A stretch of DNA of 64,000 nt from Actinospica sp035493475 (GTDB lineage Bacteria; Actinomycetota; Actinomycetes; Streptomycetales; Catenulisporaceae). The stretch is from the NCBI GenBank assembly GCA_035493475.1, contig DATJIF010000112.1, positions 178,583 to 242,582 on the forward strand. The letters are read 5' to 3'. The notes under the pieces are model-generated. The model did not search any database and was not told where the DNA came from. It saw only the letters and a list, made by a program, of their open reading frames with translations. Shown piece after piece: positions 46,092-53,726 of the stretch; within the stretch, counting starts at the first letter, position 1, and each line of letters begins with the position of its first letter. The position numbers and the translations under genes are program-made.

Positions 46092-46147
46092 CATTGGACA
46101 TCCCAACGAGTCTTCGCTACGGTCTCATCTCGTTGGGGTTCCCAACG
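46092..46147. promoter_or_regulatory. Two MarR-type operators in the divergent spacer
   Basis: Site 2 is CGTTGGG-GTT-CCCAACG (46131-46147), a perfect 7-bp inverted repeat. Site 1 is CATTGGA-CAT-CCCAACG (46092-46108), with the same right arm and a left arm matching 5 of 7. Their centres are 39 bp apart, between the divergent starts at 46071 and 46179, so each could control one of the two promoters. Confidence 0.65.
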
Positions 46148-46178
46148 TTCTGTCCCCTCGACATGCACGGAGGTGCGT

Positions 46179-47102
46179 ATGCGTCGCATCCGGTACGAGG
46201 CCAATGGCGGCCCCGAGGTCCTGTTCCTCGAAGAGACCTCGGCGCCCGAGCCGGGACCGGGCGAGGTGCTGGTGGACGTCGAAGCGATCGGGGTCACGCT
46301 TCCCACGGTGCGCAAGGTGCGCGAGGCCGATGCCCCGGCGTCGCTCGGCGGCGAGGTGGCCGGAAGAGTGGCCGCAGTCGGCGATGGCGTCTCCGGCTTC
46401 GTCATCGGCGATCGCGTTACCGGGTTGTGCTTTTCCCACGGCTACGCGGATCTGGCGATCGTTCACGAGGCGATGGCCTCGCGCATCCCCGACACGGCGA
46501 CCGCGGTGGAGGCTGTCGCGTTAGTGCGCAGTGGGCTGGTCGCGCGCGGTGTCTGCGAGGCGGGTGCGGTAGGCGACGGCGACTCGGTGCTGGTGACCGC
46601 GGCGGCCAGCGCGATCGGTTCCCTGGCCGTGCAGTACGCCAGGGCACGCGGCGCCGCTCGTGTGGTCGCGGCCGTCAGCAGCGCGCGCAAGGCCGCCTTC
46701 TCCCGGGACTGTGGCGCGGACGAGGTCGTGCTCTATACGGACGAGTCATGGGGCGAACCGGTGGACGTCGTGCTCGACGGTGTCGGCGGCGACCTGCTCA
46801 GTCCCGCAGTGCGGGCTCTGACTCCAGCCGGTCGACTGGTCGTCTTCGGTTCGGGCGGTGGCGTGATCGACGCGTACGAACTTCTCGCGCGCGGCGCCTC
46901 GGCGACCGGCTTTCAGATGGCTGCGATCGCCCGCGGCAAGCCCGGCCTGTATGCGCGCTGGCGCGACGAGCTCTGGGCTGACTACGGACTCGGGAGACTG
47001 CATCTCCACGTTCACGCGCAGATCCCGCTCGCAGAGGCGGCACGTGCACACGAGATCATCGAGTCGCGCAGCAATCTCGGCAAGGTCGTCCTGGTCCCCT
47101 GA
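46179..47102 (+). CDS. Zinc-type alcohol dehydrogenase/quinone reductase-like protein
   Basis: A 307-residue MDR-superfamily NADPH oxidoreductase of the quinone reductase type. N-terminal GroES-like part: RIRYEANGGPEVLFLEET, PGEVLVDVEAIGV, GEVAGRVAAVGDGVSGF. The cofactor part has SVLVTAAASAIGSLAVQYAR, the quinone-reductase form of the nucleotide loop, and VDVVLDGVGG. Structural zinc cysteines are absent. ATG 46179 has CGGAGG at 46168-46173; GTG 46173 is too close to that site. Codon 115 is TTA (46521-46523), rare in such genomes and dependent on the bldA tRNA in streptomycetes. The linked MarR gene suggests induction by quinones or other electrophiles. Confidence 0.88.
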   Translation: MRRIRYEANGGPEVLFLEETSAPEPGPGEVLVDVEAIGVTLPTVRKVREADAPASLGGEVAGRVAAVGDGVSGFVIGDRVTGLCFSHGYADLAIVHEAMASRIPDTATAVEAVALVRSGLVARGVCEAGAVGDGDSVLVTAAASAIGSLAVQYARARGAARVVAAVSSARKAAFSRDCGADEVVLYTDESWGEPVDVVLDGVGGDLLSPAVRALTPAGRLVVFGSGGGVIDAYELLARGASATGFQMAAIARGKPGLYARWRDELWADYGLGRLHLHVHAQIPLAEAARAHEIIESRSNLGKVVLVP

Positions 47103-47192
47103 ACAGCAGCGCGATCCTCCCGCCCCTCAATACCCGCCAGGCCAGCGCTCTACTTCGTGAACGCCGATCCGCGTCGTCCCGGCTTACGTGGC

Positions 47193-47894
47193 CTAGCGGC
47201 GCGGTTCCCAGCGGAAGAAGGTGCGGGCGGCGAGGACTCCGAGTGCTGCCCACACCAGGCCGGGTAGCAGCAGGAGTGGCGCGTTCGAGAGGCTGCCGCC
47301 GTTCCACGCGGTCATGATGAGCTCGGTCAGTGCGCCGCCGGGGAGGGTGCGCTTGAGGGCGGTCAGGTCGCCGCCGGGGGCTTGGCTGAGGATCGCCCCG
47401 GCTAGGGCCGCGAAGAAGATGGGGATGGTCGTGTACTGCGCCTGTTCCGGGGACGCGGTGAGTCCGGCGGTTGCGAGTGCGAGTCCGGTGAACATGGCTT
47501 CCGCGAGGACGATCGCGGCGATCACGAGTGGGAGGTTCGCCGGGGCGCTCTGCGAGGCGAGTATGCCGAGTGCGACGGCGATCTGGGCGATGTTCACCGT
47601 GATCAGCGGTATCACGAGCCCTGTGAGGATCGACCGGTCGGAGATCGCGGCTCCGCGCATCCGCTTGAGGTAGAGCGTCTGGCGTCGGCTGGCCAGTGTC
47701 GTGGTCGCCGACACGTAGGTGCCCATCGCGGCCATCGTCACGACCTGGACGCCGGCTACGGAGCCGCCGGCCGCGTGGGGATCCCTGTTGAGATAGAAGG
47801 CGGCCCCGAACAGGACGGGGCACAGGATCGCGCAGACGGCGACGAGGCGGTTGCGGACGAGGAGTCTGAACTCTGCGATGGCGATGGCGTTCAT
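47193..47894 (-). CDS. ABC-2 type exporter permease
   Basis: A 233-residue integral membrane protein with six hydrophobic segments, the first at RLVAVCAILCPVLFGAAFYL. Typical ABC-2 elements are VSATTTLASRRQTLYLKRMRG between segments 2 and 3, and SQAPGGDLTALKRTLPGGALTELI before the last segment. ATG 47894 overlaps the stop of the ATPase gene (ATGA), so the two are made together. With that ATPase it should form a drug- or lipid-type exporter; the substrate is unknown. Confidence 0.9.
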   Translation of the reverse strand: MNAIAIAEFRLLVRNRLVAVCAILCPVLFGAAFYLNRDPHAAGGSVAGVQVVTMAAMGTYVSATTTLASRRQTLYLKRMRGAAISDRSILTGLVIPLITVNIAQIAVALGILASQSAPANLPLVIAAIVLAEAMFTGLALATAGLTASPEQAQYTTIPIFFAALAGAILSQAPGGDLTALKRTLPGGALTELIMTAWNGGSLSNAPLLLLPGLVWAALGVLAARTFFRWEPRR

Positions 47895-48820
47895 GCCTTG
47901 GTCCCTTCGGATCCGAGTGCGCGGAAGACTTCGTCGAGGCCCGATTCGTGGACGCTGAAGCGGGCCAGTTCGTAGCCGTGGGCGTCGGCCCAGGCGTTCA
48001 GCGTCCGCACGTCGCGCTGGACGGTGCGGGTCCGGATCACCACGAGGCCGTTCTCCGTGCCGCTGACCGGGATCGGGATGTCGTCCACGGCGCTCGGCGG
48101 CACGAAGCGGATGGTCGTGACGCTGTTCGCGGTCAGGTCGGCGACCGTGCCCTCGCGGCGCAGGTTTCCGGCGTGCATCAGGCCGACGCGGTCGGCGTGC
48201 TGCTCGGCCTCCTCGAGGTAGTGCGTGGTGAGCAGGAAGGTCGTCCCGCGTGTTCGGAGGTCCTCGACGACCGCCCACACGGCGTCGCGGGACGCCGGGT
48301 CGAGTCCGGTGGTCGGCTCGTCGAGGAAGACCAGTTCGGGCGTGCCCCAGATCGCCATCGCGAAGTCGACGCGGCGCTTCTCCCCGCCCGACAACTGCGC
48401 GACGCGGGTCCGCCCCTTCGCCGTCAGGCCGACCCGGTCGAGCACCGCGTCGACCTCGTCGCGCCGCCCGGACACCGCACCGGCCAGCGCGACGCTCTCC
48501 CGGACCGTGAGCTCGGCGACGAGGCCGGATTCCTGCAGCATGATGCCCACCCGCGGCCGGACGCGCCGACGGTCGGACGGATCCCCACCGAGCACCGTGA
48601 CCCGGCCCGAGGCCGGGGACCGGTGGCCTTCGAGCACTTCCAGCGTCGTCGTCTTCCCGGCGCCGTTGGTGCCCAGCAGCGCATACAGTTCGCCGCGTCG
48701 CACGGTGAGTCCGAGGCCCTGCACGGCGGTGTACGCGCCCTTCGCGGATCCCCTCCCGAGCCGATAGGTGAAGCTCACGTCCTGGGCTTCGATGACGGTC
48801 TCGTGTGTCGTCTCCCTCAT
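47891..48820 (-). CDS. ABC exporter ATP-binding protein
   Basis: A DrrA-like ATPase of 309 residues. Walker A GTNGAGKTT, Q-loop MLQESG, signature LSGGEKRRVDFAM, Walker B ELVFLDEPTTGLDP and switch TTHYLEEAEQHADR are all present, followed by a C-terminal domain of about 90 residues. I prefer ATG 48820 (GGA 5 nt upstream) over GTG 48829, which lacks a ribosome site. It is divergent from a DesK/DesR-like two-component pair, an arrangement commonly meaning that the pair controls the exporter. Confidence 0.92.
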   Translation of the reverse strand: MRETTHETVIEAQDVSFTYRLGRGSAKGAYTAVQGLGLTVRRGELYALLGTNGAGKTTTLEVLEGHRSPASGRVTVLGGDPSDRRRVRPRVGIMLQESGLVAELTVRESVALAGAVSGRRDEVDAVLDRVGLTAKGRTRVAQLSGGEKRRVDFAMAIWGTPELVFLDEPTTGLDPASRDAVWAVVEDLRTRGTTFLLTTHYLEEAEQHADRVGLMHAGNLRREGTVADLTANSVTTIRFVPPSAVDDIPIPVSGTENGLVVIRTRTVQRDVRTLNAWADAHGYELARFSVHESGLDEVFRALGSEGTKA

Positions 48821-48951
48821 GCGGTCCACGATCGGCCGAGGGCAGGTGGCGCGCGTAGTGCCCCGGTCTCACGGGCTCGTATGACGTTTGTCAGGTGAGA
48901 CGGTGACAGCGCGCGGATCCGCGTGCAGGCCGGTCGGCTTAGGCTGAGGTC

Positions 48952-50070
48952 ATGACGCCGGACAGCCACGAGGTTTGGTCGACTTCCGACGCCGGCTCAC
49001 CGGCCCTGGATCGCATGCGCCGCTACACGACCTGGGTCATGGTCGCGGTCGTGGCGGGCTACGTGTGTCTGGTCACGATGGCGCAGAGCCGTTCCGCCGC
49101 CGTGTTCGCCGTCTCGATCGCGGTGGGCGCCCTGGTCTGCCGGCAGTGCGTGTACTGGGAGAAGGGGGCGCGGCCGGCCGTCGCGGTCCCGGCGCTCCTC
49201 GCCTCGTACGCACTGTCGTGGGTGGTCGCTGCGACGCACCGGAACCCGCTGGACGCGATCGCCTTCGCCCTGTCCGCCGCCCTGGTGACGAGCGTGCCGC
49301 CACTGCTGCGATGGTGGTGGAGCGCGGCGGCCCTCGGGCTGGCGGTCCTGCCGATGGCCGTCTTCGGGGACGCCCGGGCCGTGGAGGGCGTCACCCTCAT
49401 GGGCGTCGCGGCCATCGCGACGGTCCGCGGCAACCGCTTCTGGTTCGGGCTCTACCTCGAGATCGACCAGGCCCGGCACGACACGGCCGAGCTGGCCGTC
49501 ATGCGCGAGCGCTACCGGTTCGCCGCCGACCTGCACGACATCCAGGGGCAGGCGCTGCATGTCAGCCGTCTGAAGCTCCAGTTGGCCGACACGCTGCTCG
49601 ACCGGGATCCGGAGCTCGCCCGCAGCCACGTCCGAGAAGTGAGCCAGCTGATCGCCGAGACGATCACGGAGACGCGGCACCTGGCCTACGGGGAGCGCGC
49701 CGTGACCCTGGCCGGCGAGCTGGCGAACTCCGAATCGCTGATCCTGGCCGCGGGCATCGGGTTGGAGGTGCGGGGACAGGCTCCGATCGGGCATCCGCTC
49801 GACGAGTTGTTCGCGCTCGTGGTGCGCGAGACCACCACCAACCTGCTGCGGCACGCGCATGCGGAGCACGTCCTCGTCGACCTCGGGCCGGACTTCGTGC
49901 GGATCGTCAACGACGGCGTGACGGACAAGACGCAGGCGCTCAGCGGACTCGCACGTCTCGGAGCGCGCTTCGCGGCCGTCGGCGGAACGCTGGAGACGCG
50001 CCGTGACGAGACGACGTTCACGACGGCGGCGCGGGCGCAGCCGACACCGGAACTGGAGGCCGCGCTGTGA
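48952..50070 (+). CDS. DesK-like sensor histidine kinase
   Basis: A 372-residue kinase of the NarL-partner (HisKA_3) class. About five hydrophobic segments in residues 25-170 form a membrane sensor with almost no extracytoplasmic domain, as in DesK-type membrane or drug sensors. The phosphoacceptor is H195 in FAADLHDIQGQALHVSRLK. The ATPase domain is compact: N-box VVRETTTNLLRHAHA, G-box IVNDGV and GLARLGARFAAVGGTL. ATG 48952 overlaps GAGG upstream, and a TAGGCT element at 48940-48945 would leave almost no leader. It is coupled to its regulator by a GTGA overlap. Confidence 0.9.
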   Translation: MTPDSHEVWSTSDAGSPALDRMRRYTTWVMVAVVAGYVCLVTMAQSRSAAVFAVSIAVGALVCRQCVYWEKGARPAVAVPALLASYALSWVVAATHRNPLDAIAFALSAALVTSVPPLLRWWWSAAALGLAVLPMAVFGDARAVEGVTLMGVAAIATVRGNRFWFGLYLEIDQARHDTAELAVMRERYRFAADLHDIQGQALHVSRLKLQLADTLLDRDPELARSHVREVSQLIAETITETRHLAYGERAVTLAGELANSESLILAAGIGLEVRGQAPIGHPLDELFALVVRETTTNLLRHAHAEHVLVDLGPDFVRIVNDGVTDKTQALSGLARLGARFAAVGGTLETRRDETTFTTAARAQPTPELEAAL

Positions 50071-50669
50071 TCCGCGTTCTGATCGCCGACGACGAGACGC
50101 TGCTGCGCAGCGCCATCGCGAGCCTGCTGGCCATGTCGGAGAAGCTCGAGATCGTGGCGCAGGCCGCCGACGGAGCCGAAGCCGTGGCACTCGCCGCCGA
50201 ACACGACCCCGACGTCGTGCTGCTCGATCTGGAGATGCCCGTACTCGACGGCATCGAGGCGGCCCGGCGCATCATCACGCGCCGCCCCGAGCAGGCCGTC
50301 ATCCTGCTCACCCGGCACGGCCGTCCGGGAGTGCTGCGGACGGCGCTGGCCGCCGGAGTCCGCGGCTTCCTGCCGAAGTCGGTCGATCCCGGGGAACTGG
50401 AACGCGTCATCATCCACGTGCACGGCGGCCGGCGCTGGATCGACGCCGACATCTCCGCCGCCGCGATGATCGACGACTGCCCGCTGACCGCCCGCGAGCT
50501 CGGCGTCCTGCGCCTGACGGCGGACGGTCTCAGCGTCCGGGAGATCAGCGACCGCGTGCACCTCGCGTCCGGGACGGTCCGCAACTATCTGTCCTCCGCG
50601 ATGCAGAAGACCGGCGGCGCCTCCCGCCACGCCGCCGCGCGCATCGCGACGGAGCGCGGCTGGCTGTAG
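50067..50669 (+). CDS. NarL/FixJ-family response regulator
   Basis: A 200-residue regulator with a receiver domain (MIRVLIADDE, phosphoacceptor D54 in LLDLEMP, switch Thr in LLTRHG, K in FLPKS) and a LuxR-type helix-turn-helix (LTARELGVLRLTADGLSVREI, SGTVRNYLSSAMQK). GTG 50067 overlaps the kinase stop (GTGA). It probably activates the divergent ABC exporter genes in response to the membrane signal sensed by its partner. Confidence 0.93.
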   Translation: MIRVLIADDETLLRSAIASLLAMSEKLEIVAQAADGAEAVALAAEHDPDVVLLDLEMPVLDGIEAARRIITRRPEQAVILLTRHGRPGVLRTALAAGVRGFLPKSVDPGELERVIIHVHGGRRWIDADISAAAMIDDCPLTARELGVLRLTADGLSVREISDRVHLASGTVRNYLSSAMQKTGGASRHAAARIATERGWL

Positions 50670-50830
50670 GGCGCCGGCGTCCAGGACACCGGGTTTGTGC
50701 GCCGGGCACTGCCGAATCCCTACGTGGTTTCTCGGATGCTGCGCCGGCTGCCGTGACGGAACACTTCTCATGAGTTTCCAACTCGATGTTTCGCCTACCC
50801 ACCCCGTTCGGCACAACAGATCGAGGTCTC

Positions 50831-51868
50831 ATGGATCAGCAAGAAGAGAACTCCGGCTCCGAGTCCGGGTTCGTCCCCGACGCGTACAACCGCCCTGCCG
50901 CCCAGGCCGCGGCGGGCACGATCAGCCCCCTGCTTCGCCGCTGGCGTCTCCCGGCCGTGGTCACCACCATGGCGATGGCCGCCGCGTTCTGCCTCTACGA
51001 CGGCTCGGCCGCGCACGCCTCCCACACCGTGAGCGCAGCCTCGCCGGTCGCGGCCGCGCACACCAAGACCTCGCTCGTCGGCGGTCACTTCGAGGACGCG
51101 GCCACCAACTCGAACGGCGGCATCCGCGGTTCGTTCAGCATGTACGACGGCGAGGGCGGCGGCGTCCAGTTCTGGTTCAACCCGACCACCGGCGACATGA
51201 CGGTGGCGGTCGGCGCGGGCATGGGCGCGGGTGTGACCGGTACTCTCGGCACCTATGAGGCCGGTCAGGCACCGGCGCCCGGGACGTACCTGAACTCCAC
51301 GGTCACGTTCGCGGCCGGTACCGTCGGCTCCGCCAACATGACCGGCAACTACTCGTTCGACACCGGCAAGTTCACCGGTTCGGTCAGCATCACGGTCGAC
51401 GGCCGGACCGTGACGCTCAACTCGGACGGCACCACGAACTTCAACGCCTCGGTGACCATCGTCCCGGGTGCGCCCGGGTTCTCCGGTTCGGTCAGCCTCC
51501 AGGGTGTGTTCGACTTCAACTGGAACGACGTCGTCGACTACATCTACAACGCGCTCCAGGAGGCGATCCAGAGCTTCTTCTCGCTCATCAGCTCCGGGCC
51601 CAGCACCAGCAACGAGGTCGTGGACGACCCCGCCGACGAGGACGGCGGATCGGTGTCCGCCACCACCGACTCGAGCACGGGCGACGACGGGGACGACAGT
51701 AGCGGTGACGACAGCGGCGACGGAGGTGGCGGCGGTGGCGGTGGTGGCGGCGGCTGCGCCGTCACGATGACCGAACTGCCGGACCGGGCGAACACCACCA
51801 CGACCTCCGGCTCGAAGTCGCTCAACCCGGCCGAGGACGAGGACGACGCCCCGGTCGACGTGTGCTGA
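50831..51868 (+). CDS. Secreted protein with Gly run and acidic C-terminal linker, unknown function
   Basis: A 345-residue protein I do not recognise. A 35-residue charged N-terminus is followed by a signal/anchor segment (LPAVVTTMAMAAAFCLYDGSA). A Gly/Thr-rich beta domain follows (about 80-235; GGVQFWFNPTTGDMTVAVG, FTGSVSITVDGRTVTLNS), then an amphipathic patch (VVDYIYNALQEAIQSFFSLI), an acidic Ser/Asp/Gly linker and nine glycines before CAVTMTELPDR. The last residue is Cys. ATG 50831 has GAGG 4 nt upstream. It precedes the DUF5819-like and HTTM genes and may be their substrate; the strong hairpin after its stop suggests separate or attenuated transcription. Confidence 0.7.
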   Translation: MDQQEENSGSESGFVPDAYNRPAAQAAAGTISPLLRRWRLPAVVTTMAMAAAFCLYDGSAAHASHTVSAASPVAAAHTKTSLVGGHFEDAATNSNGGIRGSFSMYDGEGGGVQFWFNPTTGDMTVAVGAGMGAGVTGTLGTYEAGQAPAPGTYLNSTVTFAAGTVGSANMTGNYSFDTGKFTGSVSITVDGRTVTLNSDGTTNFNASVTIVPGAPGFSGSVSLQGVFDFNWNDVVDYIYNALQEAIQSFFSLISSGPSTSNEVVDDPADEDGGSVSATTDSSTGDDGDDSSGDDSGDGGGGGGGGGGGCAVTMTELPDRANTTTTSGSKSLNPAEDEDDAPVDVC

Positions 51869-51883
51869 GGCGCCGTCGCTAGC

Positions 51884-51947
51884 TCCGGGACGGGTCGGCC
51901 GTGGTGCGTCCGTCTGCGCACGTGGGTCGCGGCCGACCCGTCCCGGA
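51884..51947 (+). terminator. Long perfect hairpin after the secreted-protein gene
   Basis: An 18-bp perfect stem, TCCGGGACGGGTCGGCCG (51884-51901) pairing with 51930-51947, encloses a 28-nt loop that itself contains a GTGCG/CGCAC mini-stem (51904-51908 and 51917-51921). It starts 16 nt after the stop codon. It is an excellent terminator, or an attenuator setting the ratio of the secreted protein to the downstream pair. Confidence 0.7.
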
Positions 51948-52005
51948 AACCCCCTCCACCCGCGCAACCGACCACCACCCGCCGAACCCGCCGAAGGGGC
52001 GCGCG

Positions 52006-52596
52006 ATGCCGGAGACCGTTGAACTCTCCCGCCGGTCCAAGGCCGTGCTGTACCTGGCCGCCGCGTTGATCGCACTGGTCACGGTGACGCAGCTGGCTGC
52101 GATGACACTGTTCAGCTCGCCGAGCAACACGCTCTCGCAGCAGGCCGCGCCGGCGCTGAACTGGTGGATCCAGCCGTGGCTCAAGCAGAACTGGAAGCTG
52201 TTCGGGCCGAATCCGCAGAGCGCGAACCAGACGATCTCCGCCCGGGTGCGCACCGCCGCGGGGACGGAGAGCGACTGGGTGGATCTGACCGCGATCGACT
52301 ACGCGGCGGTGCGCCACGATCCGATGCCCAGCCACGAGAACGAGAACGAACTGCGGCTGGCCTGGGACTCGTACGCGCAGGCAGTGCCGGGCAGCCCGCT
52401 CTCGGACGAGCTGCGCCGATACCTGGTGAACTTCGTGGTCCAGCGGCTGGGAATCGAGGATCCCGGCCCGTACACGGCCGTACAGCTCCAGGTGACGAAC
52501 ACTCCGATGGTCGCGACCGGCGCCCTCGCCCCGCAGCCGAGCACCCAGACGCTGCCCTGGTGGCCGTTGACCGGACAGGACGGAGCAGGGCTGTGA
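52006..52596 (+). CDS. DUF5819-like membrane-anchored protein
   Basis: A 196-residue protein with one N-terminal transmembrane segment (AVLYLAAALIALVTVTQLAAM) and an extracytoplasmic domain. The stretch QPWLKQNWKLFGPNPQSANQ is what I recall as the hallmark of actinobacterial DUF5819 proteins, which usually precede an HTTM gene as here. ATG 52006 follows AAGGGG; longer in-frame starts read through the hairpin. It overlaps the HTTM gene by 4 nt (GTGA). By analogy with SdpA/SdpB pairs the two may act together on a secreted partner, but this is a weak analogy. Confidence 0.72.
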   Translation: MPETVELSRRSKAVLYLAAALIALVTVTQLAAMTLFSSPSNTLSQQAAPALNWWIQPWLKQNWKLFGPNPQSANQTISARVRTAAGTESDWVDLTAIDYAAVRHDPMPSHENENELRLAWDSYAQAVPGSPLSDELRRYLVNFVVQRLGIEDPGPYTAVQLQVTNTPMVATGALAPQPSTQTLPWWPLTGQDGAGL

Positions 52597-53660
52597 TACG
52601 ACCGCTTTCCGCCCGGCTCGGGCGCCTGTTCGAGGATCTGACGCTCCGCCCGGTCGCGCTGTACGGCAGCGCGATGCTGCGGATCGGCTACAGCCTGGTG
52701 TACCTGGTCTTCCTGCTCCGGGAGTTCCCGCACCGCGAGGCGCTGTGGGGGCCGGACGCCGCTTGGACTCCGGCCTTGGAGCGGCAGTACGCCGCCCGGG
52801 AGGACTGGTACGGCTGGATCAAGTCCTGGTCCACGCTGCTGGCCACCCCCAGCGACACCAGGTTCGAGCTGAGCTACGCGCTGGCACTGGCGATCTGCGC
52901 GGCCATGGTGCTCGGCTGGCGCACGCGGCTCACCTCGGTCGCGTTCATGCTCGTGGTCACGACTTTCTCCGCGCGCGACCCGTTCCTGGACGACGGCGGC
53001 GACAACGTGCTCGTGCTGATGTCGATCTACCTGGTGTTCATCGCGTCCGGCCGACGGCTGTCCCTCGACGCCCGGCGTCCGTCGATCGAACGGAAGACCG
53101 AGTGGGCCGAGCTGCGGCGGCGGGTCGTGACCTTGGTGCACAACGCGGCGGTGCTGGTCGTCGGGTTTCAGATGTGCGTGATCTACGGCGCCGCGGCGCT
53201 GTGGAAGGCGCAGGGCGCCGCGTGGCAGAACGGCACCGCGCTGTACTACGTGCTGCACACCGACTGGTTCCAGGTCTGGCCGGGGCTCTCGGCCGAGGTG
53301 GCCGGGCACGCGACGACGATCGCGTTCATCGCGTACCTGACCGTGTTCGTGCAGATCGGCTTTCCGTTCGCGGTCTTCTCCAGGAAGCTCAAGTACGTGC
53401 TGCTCGTCGTGCTGCTCGGCATGCACCTGAGCATCGCCGTGCTGCTCGGCATCCCCGCCTTCTCCGCCGCGATGATCATCGGCGACTCGGTGTTCCTGCC
53501 CGACGCCTTCTGGCTCGCCGCCGGACGCTGCGCTCGCCGGGTCGCGGCACGCGGCCGAACACTGCGATCGCGACCCGCCGGACCGGTTGTCGAAGAGGGC
53601 TCCGACGAGAGCGGTTCGCCCGCCGGCGAGGCCGAGCCCGCCGCCGCCGCGTTCCCATAG
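52593..53660 (+). CDS. HTTM-domain membrane protein
   Basis: A 355-residue polytopic protein of the horizontally transferred transmembrane (HTTM) family, related in fold to vitamin-K-dependent gamma-carboxylase and to SdpB. Features: RPVALYGSAMLRIGYSLVYL, LWGPDAAW, GDNVLVLMSIYLVF, VHNAAVLVVGFQMCVIYGAAALWKAQG and GTALYYVLHTDWFQ. The C-terminal 50 residues are cytoplasmic and acidic. GTG 52593 is coupled to the DUF5819-like gene. HTTM proteins are implicated in modifying or maturing secreted peptides; the substrate here is unknown, though the protein at 50831 is the obvious candidate by position. Confidence 0.82.
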   Translation: MIRPLSARLGRLFEDLTLRPVALYGSAMLRIGYSLVYLVFLLREFPHREALWGPDAAWTPALERQYAAREDWYGWIKSWSTLLATPSDTRFELSYALALAICAAMVLGWRTRLTSVAFMLVVTTFSARDPFLDDGGDNVLVLMSIYLVFIASGRRLSLDARRPSIERKTEWAELRRRVVTLVHNAAVLVVGFQMCVIYGAAALWKAQGAAWQNGTALYYVLHTDWFQVWPGLSAEVAGHATTIAFIAYLTVFVQIGFPFAVFSRKLKYVLLVVLLGMHLSIAVLLGIPAFSAAMIIGDSVFLPDAFWLAAGRCARRVAARGRTLRSRPAGPVVEEGSDESGSPAGEAEPAAAAFP

Positions 53661-53726
53661 ATCCCTTGCGGCGCGTTGGACCCTCTGGTTCACTGACCCG
53701 GTTGATCGGCCGGTGGCAGGGGGTTC

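Noticed and set aside
51723..51760. GGC/GGT repeat run considered as a microsatellite or sequencing artefact
   Set aside because: It stays in frame, encodes nine glycines and is flanked by coherent coding sequence, so it is treated as a real polyglycine linker.
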